Assembly: GCF_018687715.1 (NCBI RefSeq)
Contig: NC_056762.1
Location: forward strand, 38,210,864-38,274,863
Direction of reading: 5' to 3'
Length of the DNA: 64,000 nucleotides
Origin: Carya illinoinensis
Lineage: Eukaryota > Streptophyta > Magnoliopsida > Fagales > Juglandaceae
Below the pieces are notes generated by a model. The model made no database searches and was not told the DNA's origin. It worked only from the letters and a program-made list of their open reading frames with translations. Within the stretch, counting starts at the first letter, position 1. Each line of letters starts with the position of its first letter. A program made the translations under genes and the position numbers. Positions 34,681 through 44,865 of the stretch are shown in pieces.

Positions 34681-37600
34681 ATGGGGGTCGACACTGTCTA
34701 GCAAGGGAGGGGGCTGATTGCAAACATGCGTAAGGGGTGGAGCCATGGAGGGCGAATATGATGGAGTTGGGAGCTATGAGGCTTGGGTACTTGAATAGGT
34801 TGCGGTGTCAAGAAACACGTGTACTGGTGAGCCTGTGAGCTTCTGGACCATGTCCCTGAAGTTGTTCTTGTTGATATTGTACACCGACAGCTGATGTTGC
34901 AGCAGCTGCTGCTAGACCTGTGGCTGTTGTGATGCTGTGATTGAGGGTGATTATGATTTGACTTTGATTGGCAAGATTAGTAGAGGATTTTTTGATGATG
35001 GGTTAGAGATCTTGTGGGAAAGCATGTTGAGGTGTCTGAGGTATTGGTCTCTGTTGGTATTATTGTTGCTACCACTGCTGTTTGTGGTAGCAGACTTAAG
35101 TAGCAACAGTGATAGTGGTGGATTGACAGCCTTTATCCTTCGTTCGAATCTCTCCCCTCTGTGGGAATCTTTCCCCCTTCTGAAGGGGTTCTTTGGAGAC
35201 GGAATTCTTAGTTGATTTTGTTCTACTTTCATGGCCAATTGTGAAGATTGGTTCATTTCATTGGAAGTTGCAGAGAGGTGGTGAGTTTCGATTTCAAATG
35301 TTTCAAATACGGAGCAGAGTTATAATTCTACTTGTTTTCATGCAATTTATTATCTGAGATGATTTTTTATTGTTAATTTCTTTTTTGCAAATAAATTTCC
35401 AAGAGATTTGAGTTTTTTTTTTTTTTTTTTGGAAGAAATCTGCAAGCTTTTTACTAAAAAGTCAGGATAAATTATCTGTTTCATAGATTGGCATGGGGAA
35501 CCAAACTGAAGCGGAGGGTAGAGAGAAAAAAATAATTATAAGCCAGGCTGGCAATCGTTTGCGATGTGCTTTAATGAACCGGCTGCTCAGTAGCTTTTCT
35601 CAATCATAATACATGCTTGACATTGTGTATCATATTGTTTTGTATTGAACCAAGTTCTCTTTCTGTACATATGGTTATCACTATAGCACTTAAAATTTGC
35701 TACAATGTTGCTTTTGCCAGCAATGATAAAGCTTTCCCTATTCCATCCAATATGCAGAAACAAATCAGGAAAAGATTGTAGAAGCTGGTGGTCTTACTTC
35801 CTTGTTGATGCTTCTCAGGAGCTCTGAAAACGAGACCATACATAGAGTGGCAGCAGGTGCAATTGCCAATCTTGCGATGAACGGTAAACTTTTCAAGTAC
35901 ATTACTATGAATATATACCACTCTTGGCTGATAGTATTATTTGTTTTGGTCATGATTTTCCTCATATGTGCAACCTTTTGTGTCATATCAGAAACCAATC
36001 AGGAGCTCATCATGGGTCAAGGGGGTATTGGTCTGTTGTCGATAACAGCAGCCAATGCTGAGGATCCTCAAACGCTTCGGATGGTTGCTGGAGCCATTGC
36101 AAATCTTTGTGGGAATGGTAAACTATCTAAACTCTTCTAATGTGGATTTATGGAAAAATTTGTTAGATTGGGCGACAAGGTATGAAGGAGATGTCACAAG
36201 TTCAAATTTTTATATTGGATCGAGGTTAATGGATTGTGCTGGAAAATGAAGCAAATTAGATAACTATTTAAAAGAACTTAGTTTATGGATACATGAGATC
36301 AGCTATATATATATGTTTCATTAAGGTCAGAAGCAAAGAATCAAAGATAGCTTTATTTGAAAATCGGTTGAAATAGAGTGACAATTTCTTGGTCCGAATA
36401 AATTGGCCTTGAGTTTTCTCTTTATTATATAGACTATACCACCGAATACTATACATGGAAAGTCAGCTATATACAATAAACGGTGCCTAACATTCTTACG
36501 GTGCCTAACATTCTTTCATAATTCAACTAATACGGTGCCTAATATATTCTTGTTGACAGTCCCCCTCAAATTGATGCCCATAAATCAACAAGCATCAATT
36601 TGTTACTTAGGAAGTAATGTCGATGACGAGTGAGAGCTTTGGTGAAGATATCAGCAATTTGTAGTTCAGTAGAAATATGTGGAAGAGTGATAACACGAGC
36701 TTCAAATGCTTCACGGATAGAGTGACAATCGACTTCAATATGCTTCGTGCGCTCATGATAGACAGGATTGGCTGTGATCTGAATAGCACTTGTATTATCG
36801 GCATGTAGAGGTGTGGGATCAGTCTCTGAAAAATCTAGCTCAGCAAGCATACCTCGAAGCCAAATAATTTCAGAACAAGCTAAAGACATTGCCCGGTATT
36901 CAGATTCCGTAGATGACTTAGAAACTCTGTCTTGCTTCTTACTCTTCCAAGAGATCAATGCATTACCTAAGAACACACACTAACCAGTGATAGAGCGATG
37001 TGTATCCGCACAACCAGCCCAATCAGCATCGCTATAAGCGGCAAGACGAGTAGAGTTGCTAGTCGGGAAGAATAAAACCACGGGCAGAAGTGCCCTGAAC
37101 ATAGCGTATGATCTTACGAACAGCAGCCAAATGAAGATGACGAGGAGTCTGAAGAAATTGACTAACTTGCTGTACAGCAAAAGAAATGTCTGGTCTAGTA
37201 ATGGTGAGATAAACAAGGCTACCCACCAACTTTCGATATAAACTGGGATCAACAAGTAAGTCACCCTCCTCTTTGCGAAGCTTGACATTTAATTCCATAG
37301 GTGTATCAACAGAAGTAGCCTCCTGTAGGCCAGCTGTAGCGACCAAGTCACTAGCAGACTTATGTTGATTGAGTGAAATACCAGAAGGACTACGATGCAC
37401 CTCAAGACCAAGAAAATATGTGAGAGATCCAAGATCTTTCATATGAAAGGACTCTAAGAGATGAGTTTTGAGCTGGCCGAGTAAGACAGAATCGGAACCA
37501 GTGATCACAATATCATCAACATAAACCAAAAGAATAACAATACCCATGTCTGATTTCCGAAGAAACAATGAAGTATCATACTTGCTTTGTTTGAATGAAA

Positions 37601-40600
37601 ATTGTAATAAAGTTGTGCGGAATTTATCAAATCAGGCCCTTGGAGCTTGCTTGAGACCATAAAGAGAGCGACGAAGCTTACACACATGTGAAGTCGGAGA
37701 GGTGAACAATCCCTGGGGTGGCTTCATGTAAATACACTCTTTAAGATCACCATGAAGGAAAGCATTCTTAACATCCATCTGATGTAGTGGCCAATCATTG
37801 GAAGCAGCAAGAGCTAGAATCAGACGAACAGTAGTCATTTTAGCCACAGGAGCAAAGGTCTCTTCATAATTGACACCATATTCTTGATTATTCCCAAGTG
37901 CAACAAGTCGAGCTTTGTAACGTTCCAAACGTCCATCAGATTGTACTTTGACTGAATAAACCCATTTGCAACCCAGAGGAACAATGGTAGGAGGACATGG
38001 CTCAATGTCCCAGGTGTGATTGGCCTCTAAAGCAGCAATTTCTTCTTGCATAGCTTGTCGCCAACAATCTTGCTTGACAGCATGTGAGTAGCATGTGGGA
38101 ATATCAAAATTGGATAATGTAGCAGTAAGAGCAGAAGCAAACCATCCATACCTATCCGGAGGTACTGACACTCGAGAAGAGCGACGTGCCAAGTGCTCTG
38201 AGGGTGTTGCAACTGATTGGTCCTGGAGCATGGTAGGAGCAGATATTGGTGGAGCCACCGGAAGAGACTGTGGACGGGAGCGTCTCGTATACACAAAACC
38301 TGGTCTAAAGCGAGAACTGACGGGATGATGATCTGAGAATGACTGTTCAAAGGAGGGGAGAATCACAGTAGAAGAGGATGACACAGAAGACACAGGAAAG
38401 AAATGTTGATTTTCAAAGAAAATAACAATTCTAGAAACCCGTGTACGACGTAAAGTATGATCATAACACACAAATCAGGGTGTTGATTTGTGTGTTAACA
38501 CACACAACGGATAGATTGAGCAGATAATTTATGTCGCTCATGAGGAGTTAAATGCACAAAACATACACAACCAAATGTACGAAGGTTATCATAATTAGGT
38601 TGCGTAGCAAATAAGCGAAAATAGGGAGACTTCATATTTAAGACTTGAGAAGGCAAACGATTAATCAAATAAGTAGCTGTTTTCCGAGCCTCGACCCAAA
38701 ACATGGATGGAACAGAAGATTCTAACAAGAGAGTACGTACCACATCAAGGAGATGACGATTTTTGCGTTCGGCTACTCCATTTTGTTGAGGAGTAGAGGG
38801 ACATGAACGTTGATGAATAATACCCTTAGAAGCCAAGAATGTTTGAAACTCAGTAGACAAATATTCACCACCGGAATCTGTGCGTAATGTTTTAATAGAA
38901 GCAGAAAATTGATTGTCAACATACGCTAAAAATTCAGTAAAAATACGAAAGACCTCAGATTTAGAGCGAAGAAAGTAAACCCAAGTAAATCTGCTATGAT
39001 CATCAATAAAAGTCACATAGTATTTAAACTTTTCATGTGAAGAAACAGGAGAAGGTCCCCAAACATCACTATGAATAAGATCAAAGCAGTGAGATGCTCT
39101 ACTAGCATGCAAAGGGAAGGGAAGAGTTTTGCTTTTACCAAGTTTGCAAGAATCACATTCAAGAGATAAAGAAGAACGATTTTTATTACCAAGTAAACTA
39201 GAGTTCAATACATGAGATAAGATTTGAGTATGAGGATGACCTAAACGACGATGCCATACCATACTAAGATCTAAAACATTATTACAAGCAAAAGACTTAA
39301 TAGAAGAAACTGGACAAAAATCGGGAACAGACAAAAATAGTGGAAACAAGCGCCCCACTTTAGGTCCCTTCGCGATCGGCTCCCCCGTTACCTGGTCCTG
39401 CACAACACAACCATTACCAGAAAAATTAACAGCACAATTATTATCAACTAATTGGCCAACAGAAATAAGATTCGTAGAAAGCTGAAAGATTCGTTTCAGA
39501 CCCCAAGAAGTCAAAAGGCTGACCCCTTCCCCAATACACAAACAAAAAAGTATACTAAATCCAATACCCTCTTCTTTATATATATATATATTCAGTGCTT
39601 CCAATATATATATATATTAAAATGTATGATATCACAATCCTAGAAACAGATGCTTTGTTGGGGTTTGAAAATAACAGATGCTTTGTTGGAATGATTGACC
39701 GAGGCTTGACTTTTGAGTGAGAATAGGTGAGTCGGTCAGCTATTCTGAGAGGAGAGAATAACGTATGTCAGAATAGGTGAGAATAGGTGGGTTTAAGTGA
39801 AACCAAGAGGAGAGAAGAGAGACCGAGTGGATGATGATTTGCCGAGAACCTGCCGAGAGGAGTGGAAATGAGACCGAGAGAAACTGAGAGGAGAGAAGAG
39901 AGACCGGGTAGATGATGATTCTGCAGAACCGAGTGGATCCAACGCAAAGAGGAGAACACGAAGCCAAGAACAGAGTGCCAAGAACCGAGGGACCTGCAGA
40001 ACACGAAATAGAAGAGAGAAACCGAGAGGAGAGGGACCTGCAGAAAGACAACTCACAGAGTGCCGAAAGACACAGAACAGACCGAAACACAATAAAATTT
40101 CTGTAAGAAAACAATTTCTGTAAGATCACACTACTAGACCGAAACACAAGAAAATTTTAAGAAAGCTCTGATACCATGACAATTTCTTGGTCCGAATAAA
40201 TTGGCCTTGAGTTTTCTCTTTATTATATAGACTATACCACCGAATACTATACATGGAAAGTCAGCTATATACAATAAACGGTGCCTAACATTCTTACGGT
40301 GCCTAACATTCTTTCATAATTCAACTAATACGGTGCCTAATATATTCTTGTTGACATAGAGAAGGTAACTGCTTCTTCCTGCTACAAAATGTGGACATAC
40401 TCAAATTATTCATTTTTGTTTCCCTTTTCTTTTTCATGCTATGAGGATAATATTGATGCATTTTCCTTAAATTTGGTCATTGATGATGGGCTCTGTATAT
40501 TTAGAAAATTAGCTTCACCTAACCATTAAAATGTATCCAGTCACTGTTGTGTTCTGCTTGCCTAATTTTATTACTCATCCGATCATAGCTTGGAAGTCTT

Positions 40601-41562
40601 CTGAGGTTCTTCTTAAAAAGAGAATGAAATTTAGATTGGGCGTTTCATGTTGTAACTATGGGTAGAGCCATCTTTCTGTGAGGGACATCATGGGATTGTT
40701 GAATGTAAACAAGGGGGCTAGCTTGTTCCTTTGGGATGTGATAGTGGTCCAATTACTCAATGAAAAGTTCATTTCAATTACATTGGTGGCTTACAGTCAC
40801 TAACAAGTAAATGCTACTGCATCATCCAGATAAGTTACAGATGAAACTAAGGGGTGAAGGAGGTATCAAAGCATTGCTAGGAATGGTCAGATGCAGACAT
40901 CCTGATGTTCTTGCACAAGTTGCTCGTGGAATAGCGAATTTTGCGAAATGCGAGTCAAGAGCATCTATGCAAGGTGAAAAGCTTGTAAAGATTCCTCGTG
41001 TTCTAGTTTCTGCTTTGCTTGTCATGTGATACACTGACAAACAATAGATTTGTCTTTATTCTTAAGAATTACTCGATAAGTTTTCTTGTACCATTTGATG
41101 AAATTGCACAAAAATGGTACCTGTTAGTTTTTATGAACCACGTGTACTTAAATCATCCTTTTCATCCCTTTCCACAAGTTTTAACTGTTTCGTTATGGTT
41201 TAGGAACCAAGACTGGAAGGTCTCTTCTGATTGAGGATGGTGCACTTCCATGGATTGTACAGAATGCTAACAATGAAGCCTCACCAATCAGGCGTCATAT
41301 TGAGCTTGCACTCTGTCATCTAGCACAACATGGTATGTTTCTCTTTTCTTGTCTTTGAACAAGATTTGAGTTCCCATAGAATGTTTTCTGAGAAGTCTTG
41401 GATTACATTTCAGAAGCAAATGCAAAAGACATGATCAGCGGAGGTGCCTTGTGGGAGCTGGTTCGTATCTCACGGGACTGTTCTCGGGAGGACATAAGGA
41501 CTCTTGCACATCGAACTTTAACTTCCTGCCCTGCTTTCCAAGCTGAAATGAGGCGTCTATGA
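24604..41562 (+). CDS. ARK: Armadillo-repeat kinesin (ARK family), 19 coding exons
   Basis: Spliced coding length 2727 bases, 908 residues, with an open frame across every junction. Order: Ser-rich head 1-60, kinesin motor 61 to about 405, coiled coil about 405-650, armadillo repeats about 654-890. Motor landmarks are the P-loop GQTGTGKT (149-156), switch I NTESSRSH (260-267) and switch II DLAGSE (312-317). The closest family I know is Arabidopsis ARK1-3, N-terminal plus-end kinesins at microtubule ends needed in tip-growing root hairs (ARK1) and in endoplasmic reticulum and nuclear movement in other plants. Exon 1 is read from ATG 24604. Introns 14 (3.1 kb) and 16 (4.7 kb) are inflated by insertions. 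No coding damage is seen. Which of ARK1, 2 or 3 it matches cannot be settled by eye. Confidence 0.95.
25270..25385 (+). mobile_element. LINE-like 3' tail in kinesin intron 1
   Basis: The stretch ends TATCAATAAAACTTTCATTT followed by ACTTATCAAAACA and a run of A, the usual 3' end of plant L1-type LINEs, which are normally 5'-truncated. It has no coding part. Confidence 0.5.
27896..27912 (+). repeat. Run of 17 G in kinesin intron 6
   Basis: A T-rich tract switches directly into 17 consecutive G, about 70 bp before exon 7. It could form a quadruplex in the transcript but may also be inaccurately read by sequencing. Confidence 0.85.
29006..32444 (+). other. ARK: Kinesin exons 9-13: coiled-coil region
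   Basis: Exons: 29006-29209, 29771-29917, 30865-30999, 31124-31255, 32309-32444 (residues 403-653). Charged heptad-like sequence includes [33 protein letters not shown] and EKLEGEIA, as in ARK proteins; it should dimerise the motor. Exon 10 ends at GAG before GCAATA, so intron 10 appears to use a GC donor. GT alternatives nearby break the frame. Confidence 0.88.
33626..33727 (+). mobile_element. LINE-like 3' tail in kinesin intron 14
   Basis: Contains CTGTATACTTGGGCTATTAC and ends TGATCAATAAAAATTTGTTT plus A-rich sequence, a common 3' end of plant L1-type LINEs. Only the tail is present. Confidence 0.5.
33826..34058 (+). mobile_element. tRNA-derived SINE in kinesin intron 14
   Basis: About 230 bp. 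The 5' end has the split RNA polymerase III promoter: an A-box-like GGCTCAAGTGGTAAAGG and a B-box-like GGTCCAAGATTTGAATCCC about 40 bp further. It ends in GTGCCCAC and a run of A. GTTGAATTG occurs directly before (33817-33825) and after (34059-34067), a perfect 9-bp target duplication. SINEs are copied by LINE enzymes. Sense orientation to the kinesin gene. Confidence 0.85.
34633..34678 (+). repeat. (CT)n microsatellite in kinesin intron 14
   Basis: About 23 CT units, immediately beside the antisense VQ pseudogene. Confidence 0.9.
34684..35256 (-). pseudogene. VQ-motif protein pseudogene, antisense in kinesin intron 14
   Basis: The minus strand encodes [19 protein letters not shown], containing the exact plant VQ signature F-x3-V-Q-x-L-T-G, then (after a frameshift) a [20 protein letters not shown] block. 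This order is that of IKU1/VQ14-type VQ proteins, which bind WRKY transcription factors in the nucleus. Stops lie just before the motif (TAG near 34911) and after it, and upstream sequence ([18 protein letters not shown]) sits in another frame, so the copy is broken. No introns are evident, which fits a retrocopy or a displaced single-exon gene. Ends are approximate. Confidence 0.75.
36379..36558 (-). repeat. Copia-3 3' LTR
   Basis: 180 bp, identical by eye to 40177-40356. It contains three copies of CGGTGCCTAA and a TTATTATATAGAC block. It is among the shortest for copia elements, whose LTRs are usually a few hundred bases. Confidence 0.93.
36566..39604 (-). pseudogene. Copia-3 pol: integrase, reverse transcriptase, RNase H (interrupted)
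   Basis: Read right to left: pre-integrase with VWHRRLGHP and [10 protein letters not shown]; integrase core with [20 protein letters not shown] and a TDSGGEY block; reverse transcriptase with YGLKQAP and the catalytic [10 protein letters not shown] (about 37500); RNase H with YSDADWAGC and [11 protein letters not shown]. Breaks: a palindromic insertion at 38466-38505, a TGA after QAPRA (near 37625), a one-base shift near 37060, and a TAG near 36980. The pre-integrase begins abruptly with no protease. The enzymes would copy and insert the element, but not from this copy. Confidence 0.9.
39803..39925. repeat. Repeat of about 81 bp in the Copia-3 leader
   Basis: GAGAGAAGAGAGACCG followed by GATGATGATT occurs at about 39810 and again at 39891. 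The surrounding leader (39740-40100) is purine-rich with many ACCGAGAGGAG-type fragments and keeps several minus-strand frames open without protein likeness. Confidence 0.7.
40165..40176 (-). other. Copia-3 primer-binding site
   Basis: The minus strand reads TGGTATCAGAGC, a perfect match to the plant initiator-Met tRNA 3' end, directly beside the LTR. Confidence 0.92.
40177..40356 (-). repeat. Copia-3 5' LTR
   Basis: 180 bp, from TGACAATT to GTTGACA, followed by the TAGAG target duplication. It would carry the element promoter; an ATTATATAGAC stretch on the plus strand and its complement supply TATA-like sequence. Confidence 0.93.
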
Positions 41563-42197
41563 ATTAATCATTGGCAAACTTGTGAAATAACTGAGGCAGC
41601 TGAAGTGTGCATAGATAGACAACCGATCCAACTCAAGGATTGATCTTTCTCAAGGTGACAAGCAGGATGCTGTGAGTTTGATACTTCCAGCTGTATTTGC
41701 CAAAGTTTTGTTTATTAGTAGGGCATGCTTTGATTGTTTTCCTATGAAGTTGATTACACACGATACCTCTACTTAGTAGGGCATGCTTATTAGAAGTGTA
41801 TCACCCAGGCGTGACCATCTATGTTAGCTAGTACTTATATAGCATGTAAATTCGATTTGTAAATGAAATAATTAGGATTTTTTTTCTTTAAAAAAGAAAA
41901 TGATCTTCTTGTTCTATTAAGATGTGATCGGATAGTCATTCAAGGAGCACATACTGATTTATTCTGGCTAGATATGCTTGATTTTCTTTGAATAACAACA
42001 TTTTATCCACATTTCTTTCACCGATTCTCTAAAATTTATCTTCTGTGAGATCCCACTTCAATTTCTGCCATGATAAGTTCTGTGTGGATAATGGAACTGT
42101 GGTTCACTCCTGAGAATTATGATATTCGTATTGGTATTCTAATGTAAACAAAGTTATACGCCTTTTATTCTTTACTATGTTAATTCCAGAGACGTTG

Positions 42198-42305
42198 ATG
42201 TTAGAGACATAATTGGATTCTTAATTTCATTTTGTTAAAAAAAAAAAGGGATGTTAGAGACATAATTGGGTTCTTAATTTCAATTTGTTAAAAAAAAAAA
42301 AAAAA
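42198..42305. repeat. Tandem duplication, period 52 bp
   Basis: GATGTTAGAGACATAATTGG plus TTCTTAATTTCA and a TTTGTTAAAAA run occur at 42198 and 42250 with two or three differences. Each copy ends in an A run. Confidence 0.85.
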
Positions 42306-42800
42306 CAGGAATATGCAGTCCGTAATGGTATACACTTAATCAACTGAATGATCAGGAGTGTCTAATTCGACTGATGTTACCTCGACTCATGGATGATAAT
42401 TCCTACTCACTTGAGATGTAGTGAAATTAGAAGGAGACCCTATTCTCGTAATAATAGAACAGTGGAAATCTATAACGGGAATCTTTTTATAATTACTAGA
42501 AGTCTTTATGGGAGACTACGAACTCAGTCTGAAACAGGTACTTTCCTAGTTTCTTTTTCGGTTAAGGGGGGAAGTCAAAGCCCATGGCACCGACATGTGT
42601 TCCAGACCGGCACAATTCGTGCCTTAATTATATGGACATCCATTTTAAAGTAGTAGTACTTCATACTGGGGTATAGAGCAAAATCCACTTTGTGTTCGTC
42701 TTTGATAGATATTGTTCAAAAGAGGCCGGGGATCATCGATCGAGAAGAAACTTGGTGAATTTTTTTCCTTTTTTAATCTGTGAGGATATGTACAAACTTG

Positions 42801-42803
<3 letters not shown>

Positions 42804-42846
<43 letters not shown>
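42804..42846. repeat. (CT)n(TA)n compound microsatellite
   Basis: About 14 CT units pass directly into 7 TA units. Confidence 0.9.
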
Positions 42847-42949
42847 GATCCCTACAATTTTTTACATATGCTTGAATGGAGCTTCTCTATTTGTCGTTAT
42901 GGTATGGTCACCATCCTGCAAAACTTTATGGTCAATCAAATGCGCCATA

Positions 42950-43057
42950 AAAAAAAAAATAATAATAAAAAAATAAAAAATAATAATAATAATAATAATA
43001 ATAATAATTAAAAAATAATAATAATAATAATAATTAAAAAAAAAAAAAAAAAAAAAA
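42950..43057. repeat. (AAT)n and poly(A) tract
   Basis: AAT units interrupted by A runs over about 85 bp, ending in a run of more than 20 A. Confidence 0.9.
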
Positions 43058-44865
43058 GGTTAAGAGGCAAATACGTGTGATTTCTGTGCTCTCCCCAAGA
43101 TAAGTAACAATCAAAGACAAGCGATTTCTAGATTCAATGTTCATTTAAGATTTGGAACTTGTTTCATGCTAAGCATCATGAAGGAATCTCGATTGATAGA
43201 TTCTGCAATTGATCCTGAAGATCATGCCACTGATATTGCAATCACCAATTGTGCCATTCCAGAAGAATATCACGCTGTTGCCTACATGTACTCAAGGAGA
43301 AGATCATGCCGGCCGCCTTCATTCACAAAGGGGAGAACATACTCATGTAATTGATGATTTCTTTGATTTTGTGAAGCAAGAACATGCACTTGCAAAAGAA
43401 TTTGATTCTAAAAGAGTAGAACCAATATGAGCTGTAGTACTAAAGTAAACCAGTATAACACGGGGAAAAAAAATCCAATAATGAGATTATTCTGAACGAA
43501 GAAGAGATCTACAGGCTGTGATACGCAACAGCGACAAAAACATTAATTAACAACAAAGAAGAGGCCGCTGGGAACCAAACCGAGCGCAAAGGTAAAACCG
43601 AAAAAAATGCCTCACTTATACAGTAGTACTAGAACGAAGCATGATAATTGACTTGATCCAGAAACTGATCTCTATATACACAAAATCCATCGAGAGAAAA
43701 AGGTAATAAAACTTGATTGTGCAACAGAAGCAATAGTTGAATGTAGAGATCTGTTCAAAGATGAATGGATACGTTTTTTATGGCTGTAAGAGCAAGCATT
43801 TGAAGAAAAAGAATATAGCAATATTGTTTTCAAAAGGGAGTTTCAATACATGCAGAGAATCTGAACGGGCTTCCGCTTGAACCATTTAAACTTCGAAGAT
43901 TTAAACTTAGCCCATCCCCGATTCCCTAAACCAGAGAGAGAGAGAGAGAGAGAGTATAACGCTCGAGGGCACTTTGTCGTCGTGGTTGGTGTTGCCTGCC
44001 TTGTAATAGAAGTGTTTTGGTGGTGTTATTTGCCTCGAAAAGGAGCTTGATCAGAACAGTGCACGTGTAAACCAGCACCCTAATATTTTCATGTTCCCAT
44101 ATATCGGAAACCCCTCATTACAACTCTCTAGAAAGAAAGAAACTTTTATGTGTAAACTCTATGCCCATACCTCATTTCCTTCTCGTAAACAGTCTGGCAA
44201 TGTCACCCCCATTGAAACCTTCGGGTTCAATGAACCCTCCTTTGTTCTTATCGGTATCTCAGCAGATATATCATTCATAATAATGAGGCTACAAAAGCGC
44301 ACATATTGTAATATAATACCTTTCTCTTTCTCGCTAAATGCTGCATAAAATATGTAGTAGTCCTTTTTTTTTGGCATAAAATAGTAGTCCTAGAGAAGTG
44401 GATTATATATGTATCGGACAAGTGATCGATAACTTGGGGAACTTTCTCTAGCGGATCGAAGGGACTTTTGTAATTGAGCGGCTACTCAGTGTGTGAGGGG
44501 ACAATTGTAATTGTAGCTAGATGCAAGTGAGTACTTGGGTGAGAATGAGATCGAGATAATAGCTACTACATTTTCCTGGCTGCTCTTTTTCTTGTGCTTC
44601 TATTTTTTCTACTACACTAAACAAACTGCAGCTGCTATTTCATAGCATCAAACTCACTCCAGGAATCCATGAATTTAAAGTTCTTCAGTCATGTAAACAC
44701 ATAATCTGTTCATCAATTGCGAGTCAAAAACTAAACAGAAGAAACAATAAAGACCTGCAATGCTCGACAACCAAACATTCCTAGCTACAACGTTGGTGAT
44801 ATCTTTGTAAAGCTGAATCTGATCAATGTGAAAGTGAAAAACCTGGTAGGGCCTTCAATGACACT

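Larger units (their letters stand above)
36379..40356 (-). mobile_element. Copia-3: recently inserted, gag-less copia element in kinesin intron 16
   Basis: 3978 bp, on the strand opposite to the kinesin. LTRs are 36379-36558 and 40177-40356, both 180 bp, with no difference that I can see; ends are TGACAATT...GTTGACA. TAGAG flanks both sides (36374-36378 and 40357-40361). The primer-binding site 40165-40176 is a perfect TGGTATCAGAGC on the minus strand, and a polypurine tract (TTTGAGGGGGAC) abuts the left LTR. Integrase, reverse transcriptase and RNase H are present but broken; gag, zinc knuckle and protease are missing, replaced by about 0.55 kb of repetitive leader. Identical LTRs indicate recent insertion, so proteins were probably supplied by a relative. 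Confidence 0.95.
32545..41562 (+). other. ARK: Kinesin exons 14-19: armadillo repeats and stop
   Basis: Exons: 32545-32637, 35758-35883, 35992-36117, 40830-40973, 41204-41332, 41414-41562. All introns here are phase 1, so each exon holds roughly one armadillo repeat of about 42 residues: [36 protein letters not shown] and [10 protein letters not shown]. The end reads AEMRRL then TGA. Repeats of this type bind partner proteins. Confidence 0.92.
41563..44865. other. Kinesin 3' end and spacer to the AHL gene
   Basis: The kinesin 3' untranslated region probably ends near 41860-41880 (AATGAAATAATTAGG). The remainder has a tandem duplication (42198-42305), a (CT)n(TA)n tract (42804-42846), an AAT/A-rich tract (42950-43057), a (GA)n tract (43933-43954) and no recognised gene. 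Short plus-strand frames at 42393-42653 and 43166-43430 (CAIPEEYHA, DFFDFVKQEHAL) resemble nothing I can name. Confidence 0.55.

Noticed and set aside
34937..35215. 92-codon plus-strand frame in kinesin intron 14
   Set aside because: Shadow of the antisense VQ pseudogene; Leu-rich composition comes from the complement of its Asn/Ser-rich stretch.
39740..40147. 135-codon minus-strand frame in the Copia-3 leader
   Set aside because: Ser/Leu/Phe repeat composition from the ACCGAGAGGAG repeats, with no gag or zinc-knuckle motif.
43166..43430. Short plus-strand frames between the kinesin and AHL genes
   Set aside because: No recognisable family, overlapping alternative frames and no exon signals; mentioned only as spacer content.
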